NCBI RefSeq assembly: GCF_011947285.1
Contig: NZ_JAAOZT010000012.1
Span: 1-64,000 of the forward strand
From: Glaciimonas immobilis
GTDB taxonomy: Bacteria > Pseudomonadota > Gammaproteobacteria > Burkholderiales > Burkholderiaceae_D
Length of the DNA stretch: 64,000 nt
Reading direction: 5' to 3'
Positions 38,078-47,841 of the stretch are shown one piece after another. How positions within the stretch are numbered: position 1 is the stretch's first letter; each line of letters starts with the position of its first letter. The translations under genes and the position numbers were made by a program. The notes beneath the pieces were generated by a model that did no database searches, was not told the DNA's origin, and was given only the letters and a program-made list of their open reading frames with translations.

Positions 38078-38956
38078 TCATTGATAACCCGGGTGCCACC
38101 GTAGCCAGTAGCGCTCTAATCCGCGGGCCAGCATGTCCGCTAGCTTGCCCAGCAATGCGTATAAAAGAATCCCCACCAACACCACATCTGTTTGTAAAAA
38201 CTCACGTGCGTTCATTGTCATATAACCGATACCGGCCTGCGCCGAAATAGTTTCCGCGACGATCAACAACACCCATACCAGCCCGAGAGAAAATCGCACG
38301 CCGACCAGAATAGATGGCAATGCGCCCGGCAAGATGACATCCCGATATAAAGGCCAGCCCGTTAAGCCATAACTTTTCGCCATCTCGATCAAGCGCTTAT
38401 CCACCGAGCGGATACCATGAAAAGTATTCAGATATATCGGAAAAAATACGCCGATTGATACCAAAAATAATTTAGACGACTCATCAATTCCGAACCACAA
38501 AATAACCAACGGAATCAACGCCAGTGCGGGAATATTCCGGATCATCTGAATCGTCGTATCCAGCAATGTCTCGGCGGTTTTAAAGGTGCCAGTAAGCAGT
38601 CCGAGCAACAATCCGCATCCACCACCAACAACAAAACCAGAGATGGCGCGCCAGGCGCTAACCGATACGTGCTTCCACAACTCGCCCGACAACGTTAATG
38701 ACCACGCAGCGCGCGCTACTGCAAAAGGTTCCGGCAAGATACGGCTTGAGAGCCAGCCAACCCGCGCCGCCAGTTCCCACACCGCGATGAGCAAGAACGG
38801 GACTAACCATGGTAATAGTCCCTGGCGCCACGCAGCAGCCCTGGCGTTGACCGGAATGCGGCGCGGCTTCTTGCTGGCCGCAGAAGCACTGAATTTGTGG
38901 CCGACAGACGGGACATCTGCCTGACTAAGGGGGGCGTGACTCACAATGGTCGTCAT
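38078..38956 (-). CDS. ssuC: Aliphatic sulfonate ABC importer permease
   Basis: The membrane permease of sulfonate import, about 292 residues. After a basic N-terminal stretch come six or so spans, ILPEPFAVARAAWSLTLSGELWKHVSVSAWRAISGF, IRNIPALALIPLVILWFGIDESSKLFLV and the coupling loop AKSYGLTGWPLYRDVILPGALPSILVGVRFSLG, all SsuC/TauC-like. AAGGA lies 7 nt before the ATG at 38956, which decides the start over a GTG at 38971. Confidence 0.94.
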   Translation of the reverse strand: MTTIVSHAPLSQADVPSVGHKFSASAASKKPRRIPVNARAAAWRQGLLPWLVPFLLIAVWELAARVGWLSSRILPEPFAVARAAWSLTLSGELWKHVSVSAWRAISGFVVGGGCGLLLGLLTGTFKTAETLLDTTIQMIRNIPALALIPLVILWFGIDESSKLFLVSIGVFFPIYLNTFHGIRSVDKRLIEMAKSYGLTGWPLYRDVILPGALPSILVGVRFSLGLVWVLLIVAETISAQAGIGYMTMNAREFLQTDVVLVGILLYALLGKLADMLARGLERYWLRWHPGYQ

Positions 38957-39022
38957 ATTTATTTCCTTCACACTAGCAATTTCTAAGTACTACTTTATGC
39001 GAGTAAAGCAATACTTTATCGG

Positions 39023-40171
39023 TCAGGCTGGGACTGCCTGCGGTAACAAATTATTTGCCATCACTTCGCCAAACGGACCGCTCAGAGCATGCGCGCCCTC
39101 AACCACGTGTCCTTTGCCCAATAGAGGAAATACCAGCTCGGCAAACCGATAGGACTCTTCCAGATGCGGATAACCGGACATGATGAAGGTATCGATTCCC
39201 ATAGCTTCATATTCACGCATGCGCTCAACTACGGTCGCGGCATCGCCCACCAGTGCCGTCCCTGCGCCGCCGCGTACCAATCCCACACCCGCCCATAAAT
39301 TTGGTGACACCTCAAGCTTGTCGCGCTTGCCACTGTGCAGCGCCGCCATCCGACGTTGACCTACAGAATCCATCTTGGAGAACGCATTTTGCGCACGGGC
39401 GATGATGTCATCGTCAACGTAACTAATCAGTTCTTCCGCGGCTTTCCACGCGGCATCATTGGTCTCGCGGACAATTACATGTAGTCGAATACCGAAGCGC
39501 ACCGTGCGGCCATATTTGGCAGCCCGCGCACGCATGTCTGCGATTTTTTCTGCGACTGCCGCAGGTGGCTCACCCCACGTCAAATAGACATCGACCTGCT
39601 CTGCCGCTAACGCATGCGCGGATGGCGATGAGCCACCGAAATACAATGGCGGATAAGGTTTTTGCAATGGTGGATATAACGTCTTTGCGCCTTTGACAGT
39701 GATGTGCTTGCCGCTAAAACTGTAACCGGCATCACCGCCCTCACCCGCCATCGTCGCACGCCACACGCGCAAAAACTCGTCTGAAATCTCGTATCGTTCG
39801 CTGTGCTCTGCGAACACGCCATCTGCTTCTAACTCACCCTGATCGCCACCGGTCACAATATTGATCAGCAGACGACCATTGGATAATCTGTCAAAGGTTG
39901 AAGCCATCCGCACAGCCAGTCCCGGACTACTCAGACCCGGACGAATCGCGACCAGAAATTTAAGCTTTTGGGTCGCGCCAATAAGACTGGAGGCAACTAC
40001 CCACGCATCTTCGCAAGAGCGTCCGGTTGGCAGCAGTACGCCGTCGTAGCCCAGCGTGTCGGCGGCGACCGCGACCTGCTTCATGTAGTCGTAATTAACC
40101 GGCCGAGCGCCTTGGAAGGTGCCGAGGTAACGACTGTCACCGTGCGTTGGTATAAACCAGAAAACGTTCAT
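39023..40171 (-). CDS. ssuD: FMNH2-dependent alkanesulfonate monooxygenase
   Basis: SsuD cleaves alkanesulfonates to aldehyde and sulfite using FMNH2 from SsuE and oxygen. The 382-residue bacterial-luciferase-like protein has [16 protein letters not shown] at the N terminus, [19 protein letters not shown] (containing the active-site Cys conserved in SsuD), [31 protein letters not shown] and [25 protein letters not shown]. Length is normal. It lies 66 bp upstream of ssuC in transcription order; GGAA precedes its ATG. Confidence 0.96.
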   Translation of the reverse strand: MNVFWFIPTHGDSRYLGTFQGARPVNYDYMKQVAVAADTLGYDGVLLPTGRSCEDAWVVASSLIGATQKLKFLVAIRPGLSSPGLAVRMASTFDRLSNGRLLINIVTGGDQGELEADGVFAEHSERYEISDEFLRVWRATMAGEGGDAGYSFSGKHITVKGAKTLYPPLQKPYPPLYFGGSSPSAHALAAEQVDVYLTWGEPPAAVAEKIADMRARAAKYGRTVRFGIRLHVIVRETNDAAWKAAEELISYVDDDIIARAQNAFSKMDSVGQRRMAALHSGKRDKLEVSPNLWAGVGLVRGGAGTALVGDAATVVERMREYEAMGIDTFIMSGYPHLEESYRFAELVFPLLGKGHVVEGAHALSGPFGEVMANNLLPQAVPA

Positions 40172-40245
40172 TGTAAATTCCGTATGGTAAAGGCGACTAT
40201 GCGGTTATAAATCTTCGGCGCAACTGGGCTGCAGGTGCGTATCAC

Positions 40246-41238
40246 CTAGACTCGGTTCGTTGAAACGGCCAGCACCGCATCACGCGTAATAATTTTTTTG
40301 GGAATCAATTTCAACGCATAAAAAGTATCTGCAATCCGTTGTTGTTCATCCAGTACTTTGCTATCGATCGGCTTGTAGATATGGGCGTAGTTCTTAAGGC
40401 CAACTTGAATCACCTCTTTATCCAAACCCTGTATCGGTGCCAACTGCAAGGACGCGTCTTGTAGATTGGTACGAATCCACTGCCCTTGTTTGCTCACTTC
40501 ATCCAGAATCGCGCTGATGATTGCCGGATTTTTCTCTGCATACTTGCGGGCGCTTAAAAAGAACTGATGATGACTGACGGCACCGTTGCCATTTGCCAGA
40601 ACGCGTGCATTGAGTTGCTTGATGGCCGCAGTTTGAAACGGGTCCCAAATAGCCCACGCATCAACCGCGCCGCGCTCGAACGCAGCGCGTGCATCCGCAG
40701 GCGCTAAATAGATTGGCTGGAATTCACTGTACGCAATGCCTGATTTTTTCAGCTGGCTGATCACCAGCCAGTGCACATCCGAGCCTTTATTAAAGGCGAT
40801 CTTTTTGCCCTTTAATTCCGCAACCGTTTTAATCGGCGAATCGTGTTGGACGAGGATACTTTCCGCCAGCGGTGTCGGAATTTCGTAACCGCTATATACA
40901 AAATCTGCACCCGCCGCTTGCGCGATGATGGGCGGTGCTTCGCCGACATACCCAAAATCGACAGAACCAACATTTAGCGCCTCCAGCAATTGTGGACCGG
41001 CAGAAAACTCTGCCCATCTAACGTCAATGCCTTGCGGAGCCAAACGCTTTTCCAGGGTGCCGTGCGCTTTCAACAATACCAGCGTACTCGCGGCTTTTTG
41101 ATACCCAATCCGGAGAACCTGCTTATCTTGTGCAAATGTTAATCGCGGTACCATCCCGGTCAACGTCCCGGCAACCGTAGCAGACAACATTGCCAGTGCA
41201 TGGCGGCGAGTAACAATTTTTTTCTTCATTTCGGTCAT
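40246..41238 (-). CDS. ssuA: Aliphatic sulfonate-binding periplasmic protein
   Basis: The substrate-binding protein of sulfonate import. From the ATG at 41238 it is 330 residues, with a twin-arginine-like start (KKIVTRRHALAMLSATVAGTL) and a hydrophobic signal. Then come LRIGYQKAASTLVLLKAHGTLEKRL, the AEFSAGPQLLEALNVGSVDFGYVGEAPPIIAQAAG block and VDAWAIWDPFQTAAIKQL, standard for SsuA. The RR pair hints at possible Tat export, although Sec is equally possible. It precedes ssuD by 74 bp. Confidence 0.94.
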   Translation of the reverse strand: MTEMKKKIVTRRHALAMLSATVAGTLTGMVPRLTFAQDKQVLRIGYQKAASTLVLLKAHGTLEKRLAPQGIDVRWAEFSAGPQLLEALNVGSVDFGYVGEAPPIIAQAAGADFVYSGYEIPTPLAESILVQHDSPIKTVAELKGKKIAFNKGSDVHWLVISQLKKSGIAYSEFQPIYLAPADARAAFERGAVDAWAIWDPFQTAAIKQLNARVLANGNGAVSHHQFFLSARKYAEKNPAIISAILDEVSKQGQWIRTNLQDASLQLAPIQGLDKEVIQVGLKNYAHIYKPIDSKVLDEQQRIADTFYALKLIPKKIITRDAVLAVSTNRV

Positions 41239-41386
41239 GACTATGCCCTGGTATCTATATTTTAAGTAAGCGCTCCCCACCGCGAATATTTCGCGTTCTT
41301 TTGCACCGTCCTGGGAGAGCGACTCGAGAAAACCTGGTGTAATGTGAATGTGAGATCACATGTTCGACGAACATGTGACACTACAG

Positions 41387-41977
41387 TTACACGCTACATC
41401 GAATCTGGGAAAACGGAATCTCAGTAAAACTATTCATGCTTGATTTCTGTAGTGCTACCAGACCACTGGATAGCTGATCAACGCCCTCATTGATGCGTCC
41501 GATTATTTCGTCTGCTAATACCAGACCGCCGTCCTCTGACCAGAGCACCTGCGCTTCAATGGCATAAATACTTTTCAATACGTGCTTCGGCCCCAGCGAT
41601 GACAGCACTGGCCTTAACGCATAATCCAACGCCAGCATATGTGACTGTCCACCGCCCGTTGCCAGTGGCAACACCAATTTATCCTGCAAGCCAAACTGCG
41701 GTAGCAAATCCAGAAACGCCTTTAACGCGCCGCTGTAAGCTGCCTTGTACACTGGCGTAGAAATAACGACTGCCGTCGCTGCGGCGACCTGTGCCAGCGC
41801 AGCCTGAATCTCCACATTGCTAAAATCGGCGCGGAGGACTGCGTCACCCGGCAAATCACGTACGTCCAGTTTGGTATAACGGTGTCCCAGCAATGCCAGT
41901 TTTTCACCGATGTGATGCAAGATCCGGGTAGAGCGAGATGGTGCCGATGGGCTGCCAGCTAATAACAGGATAGTCAT
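41387..41977 (-). CDS. ssuE: NADPH-dependent FMN reductase
   Basis: SsuE supplies FMNH2 to SsuD. The flavodoxin-like protein, 196 residues from the ATG at 41977, starts MTILLLAGSPSAPSRSTRIL (phosphate-binding loop for FMN), then VVISTPVYKAAYSGALKAFLDLLPQ and LPLATGGGQSHMLALDYALRPVL. An in-frame extension to 42067 has no family homology and is not used. It comes after sbp by 107 bp and before ssuA by about 150 bp. Confidence 0.93.
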   Translation of the reverse strand: MTILLLAGSPSAPSRSTRILHHIGEKLALLGHRYTKLDVRDLPGDAVLRADFSNVEIQAALAQVAAATAVVISTPVYKAAYSGALKAFLDLLPQFGLQDKLVLPLATGGGQSHMLALDYALRPVLSSLGPKHVLKSIYAIEAQVLWSEDGGLVLADEIIGRINEGVDQLSSGLVALQKSSMNSFTEIPFSQIRCSV

Positions 41978-42084
41978 AGGATAGTCATTCCGTACGTGCT
42001 TTTTAAACGATGTTCTGCGAAAAAAAATGCTATGGAGCGCATACCTTAGCCCAGGGCGCGTCACCATGCAGATGAAAGAAATAC

Positions 42085-43110
42085 TTACTTCGCTCCAGGC
42101 TGGTAAATTTGATCAAATACGCCGCCGTCGCTAAAGTGCGTTTTTTGCGCTTTTTGCCAACCGCCGAAAACTGTATCGATCGTAAATAAATTTAACTTCG
42201 GAAATCTGGATGCATATTTAGCGGCGACCTTAGGATCGGTAGGACGATAGTAATTATGGGCCGCAATTTCCTGACCTTCTGGCGAATATAAATATTGCAG
42301 ATAAGCCTCGGCGATTTTGCGGGTGCCGCGTTTGTCTATGACCTTATCCACCACGGCGACCGGCGGTTCTGCCAAAATACTGGACGATGGGAACACAACA
42401 TCGAACTTATCTTTACCGAACTCTGCCTGCACCAGATAGGCCTCGTTTTCCCAGGACAGCAAGACATCCCCAACGCCACGCTCAGCAAAGGTAACGGTTG
42501 AACCGCGGGCACCAGAATCTAGCACCGGAACGTTTTTATACACGCGACTGATAAAGGCACGTGCCTTGGCATCATCATTGTTGTTGTGTTTAAGTGCATA
42601 GCCGTAAGCAGCTAAGTAAGCCCAGCGCGCGCCACCGGAAGTTTTAGGGTTAGCGACGATGACCGAGACGCCGGGCTTGGCAATATCATCCCAATCCTTG
42701 ATACCCTTTGGATTGCCCTTACGCACCAGCAAGACGATGGTCGAGGTGTAAGGCGTGCTGTGGTGGGCTAGTCGGGTCTGCCAGTTGGCAGGCAAAAGTC
42801 CGGCTTTGGCAGAAATTTCATCAATGTCATACGCCAGTGCCAACGTTACAACGTCTGCATCCAGTCCGTCAATTACTGACCGTCCCTGTTTGCCAGAGCC
42901 GCCATGGGAGGCTTTTATGGTGACGTTATCGCCGGTCTTTTCTTTCCAGTATTTAGCGAATGTTTTGTTGTATTCCTGATAGAGCTCGCGCGTCGGATCG
43001 TAGGAAACATTGAGTATCGAGAAGTCTGCTGCGTGCACAATAGGTGCGATAACGCCGACTTGCGCAAACAGCGCAATGGCGATGAGTGACCTGGCGATTT
43101 GTTTCAACAT
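42085..43110 (-). CDS. sbp: Sulfate-binding periplasmic protein
   Basis: The sulfate-binding protein that serves the CysTWA importer. The 341-residue protein has a signal peptide ([21 protein letters not shown]), then [75 protein letters not shown] and [25 protein letters not shown], all typical of Sbp/CysP. It heads the 14-gene minus-strand sulfur locus directly before ssuE, while its permeases lie 8 kb downstream. A CysB-activated promoter is expected at 43111-43250. Confidence 0.95.
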   Translation of the reverse strand: MLKQIARSLIAIALFAQVGVIAPIVHAADFSILNVSYDPTRELYQEYNKTFAKYWKEKTGDNVTIKASHGGSGKQGRSVIDGLDADVVTLALAYDIDEISAKAGLLPANWQTRLAHHSTPYTSTIVLLVRKGNPKGIKDWDDIAKPGVSVIVANPKTSGGARWAYLAAYGYALKHNNNDDAKARAFISRVYKNVPVLDSGARGSTVTFAERGVGDVLLSWENEAYLVQAEFGKDKFDVVFPSSSILAEPPVAVVDKVIDKRGTRKIAEAYLQYLYSPEGQEIAAHNYYRPTDPKVAAKYASRFPKLNLFTIDTVFGGWQKAQKTHFSDGGVFDQIYQPGAK

Positions 43111-43168
43111 GATCTGCTTCCCTGAACTTTTTTTGTTTTGGAGAAGACAGATTAATTTGAGTGGAAAG

Positions 43169-43190
43169 AAAAAAGAACGAATTCTTTCTT
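43169..43190 (-). terminator. Possible intrinsic terminator of dgkA
   Basis: On the minus strand AAGAAAGAA (one G-T wobble) pairs with TTCTTTTTT around a TTCG tetraloop, and the descending arm doubles as a U-rich tail. It lies about 60 bp after the dgkA stop and before sbp. The stem is AT-rich, so strength is uncertain. Confidence 0.4.
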
Positions 43191-43251
43191 CTCTCGTTAT
43201 GCGAAAAACAGATAAGCACCAACAAGCCCACTGAATAAGGGGCCGCCAATT

Positions 43252-43731
43252 TCACCAAAAGTGAAATAAAGGATATAAAATCACGCCCCATGTCGCCACC
43301 GCCAACAAACAGGTCAGCAGCACGGCGGCGCTGCCAAAATCCTTGGCGTTTTTTGATAGCGGATTCCGCTCTAACGATACCCGATCAACCACCGCTTCAA
43401 TGGCGGAATTAATGAGTTCAATGATAATGATCCAGACCAGGACCGCAATCAGAAGCAATTTTTGAGTCGGTGAAACCGGTAAAAAAAACGCAACGATGAT
43501 GCCAGGAATCACCACCACCAGTTCTTGGCGGAACGCGTTCTCATTTTTCCAGGCGGATTTAAAGCCGTCGATCGAATAAAAAAACGCCGAAAATATGCGT
43601 CTAAGGCCACGCGTACTCTTGAATTGACTGATCGGTTGCTCAGGATTGGGCAATGAATCTTGTTGCGCTGGCGATGCGGTTTTACGGGTCCTTGATTCCG
43701 ATGATCGTGCACTATGTGGTTTTTGATTCAT
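43252..43731 (-). CDS. dgkA: Diacylglycerol kinase
   Basis: A small inner-membrane kinase that recycles diacylglycerol to phosphatidate. The 159-residue protein has about 45 extra hydrophilic residues at the N terminus. The DgkA core follows: GFKSAWKNENAFRQE, three membrane spans (ELVVVIPGIIVAFFL; LLLIAVLVWIIIIELINSAIEAVVDR with the catalytic ELxNSAIE; and the last span after KNAKDFGSAAV). All conserved catalytic residues are visible. It lies upstream of the sulfur locus on the same strand but is probably a separate unit. Confidence 0.93.
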   Translation of the reverse strand: MNQKPHSARSSESRTRKTASPAQQDSLPNPEQPISQFKSTRGLRRIFSAFFYSIDGFKSAWKNENAFRQELVVVIPGIIVAFFLPVSPTQKLLLIAVLVWIIIIELINSAIEAVVDRVSLERNPLSKNAKDFGSAAVLLTCLLAVATWGVILYPLFHFW

Positions 43732-43880
43732 GCTGAACTTCGCTTCAAATTTGATTTTTTAGTAGGGGCGCTCGTCATGAGTGCCCGCTCGAAAGTTTTG
43801 GCGTCATGACAGATTAACCAATTTTAACAGTCAAATATGACAGGACTTACGGTGTACAACCGAAACTCTGGTGACCACGC

Positions 43881-43909
43881 AAAAAAAGGCACCTGTCTTA
43901 TCAGAGGTG
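43881..43909 (-). terminator. Intrinsic terminator candidate after the ROK kinase gene
   Basis: Reading on the minus strand, CACCT (43905-43909) and AGGTG (43890-43894) form a short stem with a 10-nt loop, followed by CC and a run of seven T (43881-43887). It lies about 33 bp after the end of the GH15-ROK operon. The stem is only 5 bp, so confidence is moderate. Confidence 0.5.
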
Positions 43910-43941
43910 TTGATTTTGGCTAACCTTAATTTACTTTGGAT

Positions 43942-44691
43942 CTACTTTACATTAGCGGGATGGATCGGCAGCGGATCGTGCCAATTACCTTCATCAGCAA
44001 CGGTCCAGCCAGATTGCACTTTACTCGCGACAGGTTGATCCTTGCGCTCCCATAATTTAAAACCGCCCAGAAATGCATAGGCGTTGTCGCCACGACGGGT
44101 GTGTGGCGGTAAACGCTTAAGATGCTCCACGTTGCCGCCGCCAAGTACCACGTAGTCAGGTAATAACGCCTTGCGAAAACCCTCTACGACGTCGCCGACC
44201 ATACGCCGCCATTTTTTATTTCCCAACTTCTCGCGGCCTGCCTCGCCTAAATAATCCTCATAAGTCTTTCCATCGGTATAGGGCAAATGTCCCAGTTCCA
44301 TAGCCGCTATCACCCCATCGACAATAAAGGCCGAACCAAGACCGGTGCCAAGACCCAGAAAAAGCATCTTTCCACCCTCATAGCCACCTAGCGCCTGCAT
44401 CGCAGCATCGTTGATGACTTTTACCGGCAATCCGAAAGCTGCCTGAAAATCAAACCCCACCCAAAGTGGACCAAGATTCTCCGGTTCGCGCACAATCCTG
44501 CCCCGGCGAACCACGCCGGGATAACCCATCGATACCGCCTCGAATTCCCATCCTTCGGTGATTCTCAGGATATTTTTGACCATTTGTTCGGGCGTCATTT
44601 TAGGCCCGGATTCAAAACGAACGGGGCTTTTGTTGTCGCTTGAGACGCATTTAACGTGAGAGCCACCGACATCAATAACGAGTACTTTCAT
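43942..44691 (-). CDS. ROK-family sugar kinase, polyphosphate glucokinase-like
   Basis: A cytosolic kinase of the ROK family, 249 residues. The phosphate-1 motif VLVIDVGGSHVKC, YPGVVRRGRIVREPENLGPLW, the catalytic INDAAMQALGGY (Asp) and FLGLGTGLGSAFIVDG are visible, and LLPDYVVLGGGNVEHL follows. The pattern resembles polyphosphate glucokinases (PpgK) more than NagC-like regulators; no HTH is present. The start at 44691 is fixed by AAGGAGGA 8 nt upstream; a frame start at 44733 overlapping the previous gene is rejected. It follows a GH15 glucosidase gene by 38 bp and probably phosphorylates the released glucose. Confidence 0.86.
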   Translation of the reverse strand: MKVLVIDVGGSHVKCVSSDNKSPVRFESGPKMTPEQMVKNILRITEGWEFEAVSMGYPGVVRRGRIVREPENLGPLWVGFDFQAAFGLPVKVINDAAMQALGGYEGGKMLFLGLGTGLGSAFIVDGVIAAMELGHLPYTDGKTYEDYLGEAGREKLGNKKWRRMVGDVVEGFRKALLPDYVVLGGGNVEHLKRLPPHTRRGDNAYAFLGGFKLWERKDQPVASKVQSGWTVADEGNWHDPLPIHPANVK

Positions 44692-44729
44692 CGCTTTGTC
44701 CTCCTTTTTCTTTGATCGCTTCTGGTTGC

Positions 44730-46553
44730 TCATGATGCCCGTGTGACAGCGGCGGGTCGTTCTGCCGTCTCATGAACACAGGTGGCTTGTTGGATCGGTA
44801 TTGACAGCAATCGGGCGGTGTTGATCAAGGCCATGTGCGTTAGTGCCTGCGGGAAATTGCCTAACATGTGGTGCCCCCGCACATCATATTCCTCCGATAA
44901 CAATCCTACATCGTTGCGTAACGCCAGCAAGCGTTCGAACAATGCCTCGCCCTCTTCACGACGCCCCATTAGCGCCATGCAATCAGCCAGCCAAAAAGAA
45001 CAGGGCAGAAACACGCCTTCGCCCGGTGGCAGCGCATCTACATTGGTCCCGGTGGAGTAGCGCAAAACCAATCCGTCTACGACCAGCTGGCGCTCTATCG
45101 CCGCGACCGTGCCGCGCATACGGGGATCGTCGGCAGGCAAAAAGCCGACCTGGGGAATCAATAGCAGGCTGGCATCAAGATCGGCGGAGCCATAAGATTG
45201 TACGAACGTATTATTTTTAGCATCGTATCCTTCCGTGCAAACCTGTGCGTGAATCGCGTCGCGCAGTTGCCGCCAGCGCTCGACCGGACCCTCCAGACCA
45301 AACACTTCAACATCCTTGATGGCACGATCAAATGCGACCCATGCCATTACCTTCGAATGGGTAAAATGCCGGCGCGGCCCGCGAATTTCCCAGATTCCCT
45401 CGTCCGGCAGATGCCAGTTAGATTCAAGAAAGTGTAACAAAGCAACCTGAATCCCCCAAGCGGCGAGATCAGACTCCATACCAACCGATCGTGCCAGATG
45501 CAAGGTGTCCATCACTTCACCGTAGACATCAAGCTGAAATTGTTTTGATGCCGCATTACCGATGCGGACCGGAGCCGCGTTACCGTAACCAGGCAGCCAA
45601 TCCAGCGTCAGTTCCTCAAGACGCCGTTCCCCAGTGACGCTATACAATATTTGCAGATCCTCGGGACTGCCGGCGGCGGCGCGTAATAGCCACTCGCGCC
45701 AGGCGGTAGCTTCTTCATGGTAACCGGCGAGCAAGAGCGCATTCAGGGTGAAAGTAGCATCGCGCAACCAGCAATACCGATAATCCCAGTTGCGTACGCC
45801 GCCCAATTGCTCAGGCAGCGACGTCGTCGGGGCCGCGATAATGCCGCCCGTAGGTGCATAGGTCAGCGCTTTAAGCGTAATAAGGGATCGTGCGACAGCG
45901 TCGCTCCAGCGCCCGTTGTAAGTGCTGCGCCCGGACCACTCGCGCCATCCGGCCTCGGTCACCTTTAATGCCTGCTCCGGATCCGTGTCTCCACGACAGG
46001 CCTCATAAGACGGCCTGTAGTTTAGCGAAAACGGAATCCGCTGGCCCGCGCTGACGGAAAATTCGGCGATGCTTTTCATATTTTCGCCATACACCGGCAC
46101 TTCAGTGCGTAATTCCAGGGTGTGCGGCCCGGCAGTTGCCAGTAACGTATCGCCTGCGTCTTGCACCCATGGCACGATGGAACCGTAATCAAAGCGAATG
46201 ATGAGCTCCATGCGCATGGTCACGTCGCCGCTGACGCCCTCTACAATTCGCAATACATCCCAACGTTCATCGGAAACCGGCATGCAGTCGATGATGCGGA
46301 CAACGCCCTCTTCTGTTTCAAATTCTGTTTCTAAAATCATCGTACCTTCGCGGTACTTGCGGCAGGTACTACGAATTTTAGCTTTCGGTGCAAGTAGCCA
46401 GCGACCATGCTCCGGATGGCCTAGCAGCGCCGCAAAGCAGGCGCCAGAATCAAAACGGGGCAAACATAGCCAATCAATGGAACCGTCGCGACCGACTAAG
46501 GCCGCTGTATGGCAGTCGCCGATCAAAGCATATTCTTGTATGGGTAAGGGCAT
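44730..46553 (-). CDS. Glycoside hydrolase family 15 (glucoamylase/trehalase-like)
   Basis: The 607-residue enzyme shows the bacterial GH15 layout: an N-terminal beta-rich domain (LPIQEYALIGDCHTAALVGRDGSIDWLCLPRFDSGACFAALLG) and an alpha/alpha-barrel with LPEQLGGVRNWDYRYCWLRDATFTLNALL, then GIWEIRGPRRHFTHSKVMAWVAFDRAI (one catalytic acid region) and FLPCSFWLADCMALMGR. No signal peptide, so it is intracellular and may act on trehalose, maltose or short glucans. GAGG lies 7 nt before the ATG at 46553. It is co-transcribed with the ROK kinase, and the IclR gene is divergent. Confidence 0.9.
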   Translation of the reverse strand: MPLPIQEYALIGDCHTAALVGRDGSIDWLCLPRFDSGACFAALLGHPEHGRWLLAPKAKIRSTCRKYREGTMILETEFETEEGVVRIIDCMPVSDERWDVLRIVEGVSGDVTMRMELIIRFDYGSIVPWVQDAGDTLLATAGPHTLELRTEVPVYGENMKSIAEFSVSAGQRIPFSLNYRPSYEACRGDTDPEQALKVTEAGWREWSGRSTYNGRWSDAVARSLITLKALTYAPTGGIIAAPTTSLPEQLGGVRNWDYRYCWLRDATFTLNALLLAGYHEEATAWREWLLRAAAGSPEDLQILYSVTGERRLEELTLDWLPGYGNAAPVRIGNAASKQFQLDVYGEVMDTLHLARSVGMESDLAAWGIQVALLHFLESNWHLPDEGIWEIRGPRRHFTHSKVMAWVAFDRAIKDVEVFGLEGPVERWRQLRDAIHAQVCTEGYDAKNNTFVQSYGSADLDASLLLIPQVGFLPADDPRMRGTVAAIERQLVVDGLVLRYSTGTNVDALPPGEGVFLPCSFWLADCMALMGRREEGEALFERLLALRNDVGLLSEEYDVRGHHMLGNFPQALTHMALINTARLLSIPIQQATCVHETAERPAAVTRAS

Positions 46554-46983
46554 CTGCACACCTCAGGATGGTTGAGCCGTCGTTGGCTGGCTGACTACAT
46601 TTTTTGCACCCCGCTTACGATCTGCAACCAGCGGCCGGTCAATGGTGATAAATGGGGCGGTAAAACTTGAGCGGTCTTGAGTGCGTCCGAGGGTTGACCA
46701 CCACGCGGATCAAGTGGCGTTCGACCAGTTAACTGCTTAACAGATTCTTGGACCGGCTTTTGTGACCGGCTTTCACGTCGCTCCAAGTAGTTGCCATGTA
46801 GCTATACGGGACGTATATGAACATTGTAGGTGAGGGTCGTTCCCGCCCTGGATCCGATCAAATACGGGCAGCCACGGGCACACCGGATGCATATTAGTTT
46901 AATGATACGCCCGATATTGTTGCATGATTTAAATTGGGGAATAGCGCTCTCAATTTTTCACATTGTGATATAAGATATCATTC
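46554..46983. promoter_or_regulatory. Divergent control region GH15-ROK / iclR
   Basis: About 430 bp without a supported gene. Close to the IclR start lie a perfect palindrome TCACATTGTGA (46958-46968) and, overlapping its end, GATAT-AAG-ATATC (46967-46979). Such palindromes just upstream of a regulator gene are good operator candidates for autoregulation. A minus-strand open frame at 46595-46786 starts with TTG and lacks family features, so it is not called. Confidence 0.45.
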
Positions 46984-47811
46984 GTGAACCAAAACTATTC
47001 CAAAATTGAAATTCTGATGAAACCAGCCGCCCCAAACGACCTTGCCAAAACTTCAATTCAAGTCATTGAGCGGATGATTTCGTTGCTAGACACGCTGGCG
47101 CTCTATCCTGATCCGGTCAGTCTAAAAGAACTTTCTGCCGCCACCAGTCTGCATCCGTCCACCGCGCATCGGATTTTGAATGACTTAGTACTGAAGCGCT
47201 TTGTAGACCGCTCCGAGCCGGGTACTTATCGGCTTGGGATGCGTTTGCTAGAGCTGGGCAACGTTGTCAAAAGTCGCCTTAATGTACGCGAAGCGGCGCT
47301 AGATTTCATGCGGACGCTGCATCGTAAAACTAATCAAACAGTCAATCTTTCGGTCCGTCAAAGCGACGAGATTGTGTATATCGACCGTGCCTTTTCCGAG
47401 CGTTCCGGGATGCAAGTTGTGCGCGCTATCGGTGGTCGTGCACCCTTGCATCTGACCTCGACCGGTAAGCTGTTTCTATCCATTGATGATCCAAAACTGG
47501 TACGCGCCTACGCTACACGTACCGGTCTGGCAGGTCACAATAAAAACTCGATTACCGACCTGACTAAACTGGAACGTGAATTAAGTCTGGTGCGCGCACT
47601 CGGCTATGCTCGCGATAACGAAGAGCTGGAACTGGGAGTGCGCTGTATGGCCGCTGGCATCCGGGACGACTCGGGCAAGCTGGTCGCCGGACTTTCAATC
47701 TCCGCGCCCGCAGATCGTTTGCAGGAGGAGTGGGTCGAGGATCTGGTGACCACGGCGCATCAAATTTCTGCCGTTTTAGGATACGCGGCCAATACGCAAG
47801 AAGCGCGCTAA
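46984..47811 (+). CDS. IclR-family transcriptional regulator
   Basis: The 275-residue protein has an N-terminal winged helix (VIERMISLLDTLALYPDPVSLKELSAATSLHPSTAHRILNDLVLKRFVDR) and a C-terminal effector domain with DEIVYIDRAFSERSGMQ, RAPLHLTSTGKLFLS, RALGYARDNEELELGVRCMAAGIRDDSGKLVAGLSISAP. That is the complete IclR fold. Effector unknown. The GTG at 46984 and an ATG at 47017 are both possible starts, neither with a clear ribosome site. It is divergent from the GH15-ROK operon and may control it, or it may be an independent catabolic regulator. Confidence 0.9.
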   Translation: MNQNYSKIEILMKPAAPNDLAKTSIQVIERMISLLDTLALYPDPVSLKELSAATSLHPSTAHRILNDLVLKRFVDRSEPGTYRLGMRLLELGNVVKSRLNVREAALDFMRTLHRKTNQTVNLSVRQSDEIVYIDRAFSERSGMQVVRAIGGRAPLHLTSTGKLFLSIDDPKLVRAYATRTGLAGHNKNSITDLTKLERELSLVRALGYARDNEELELGVRCMAAGIRDDSGKLVAGLSISAPADRLQEEWVEDLVTTAHQISAVLGYAANTQEAR

Positions 47812-47841
47812 GGTACGCTGTCGCGCTCTTCCGATCCACGC

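Noticed and set aside
46595-46786. 63-codon minus-strand frame ahead of the GH15 gene
   Set aside because: Starts with TTG without a ribosome site and has no recognisable feature; it could be a decayed or very small gene but support is too weak.
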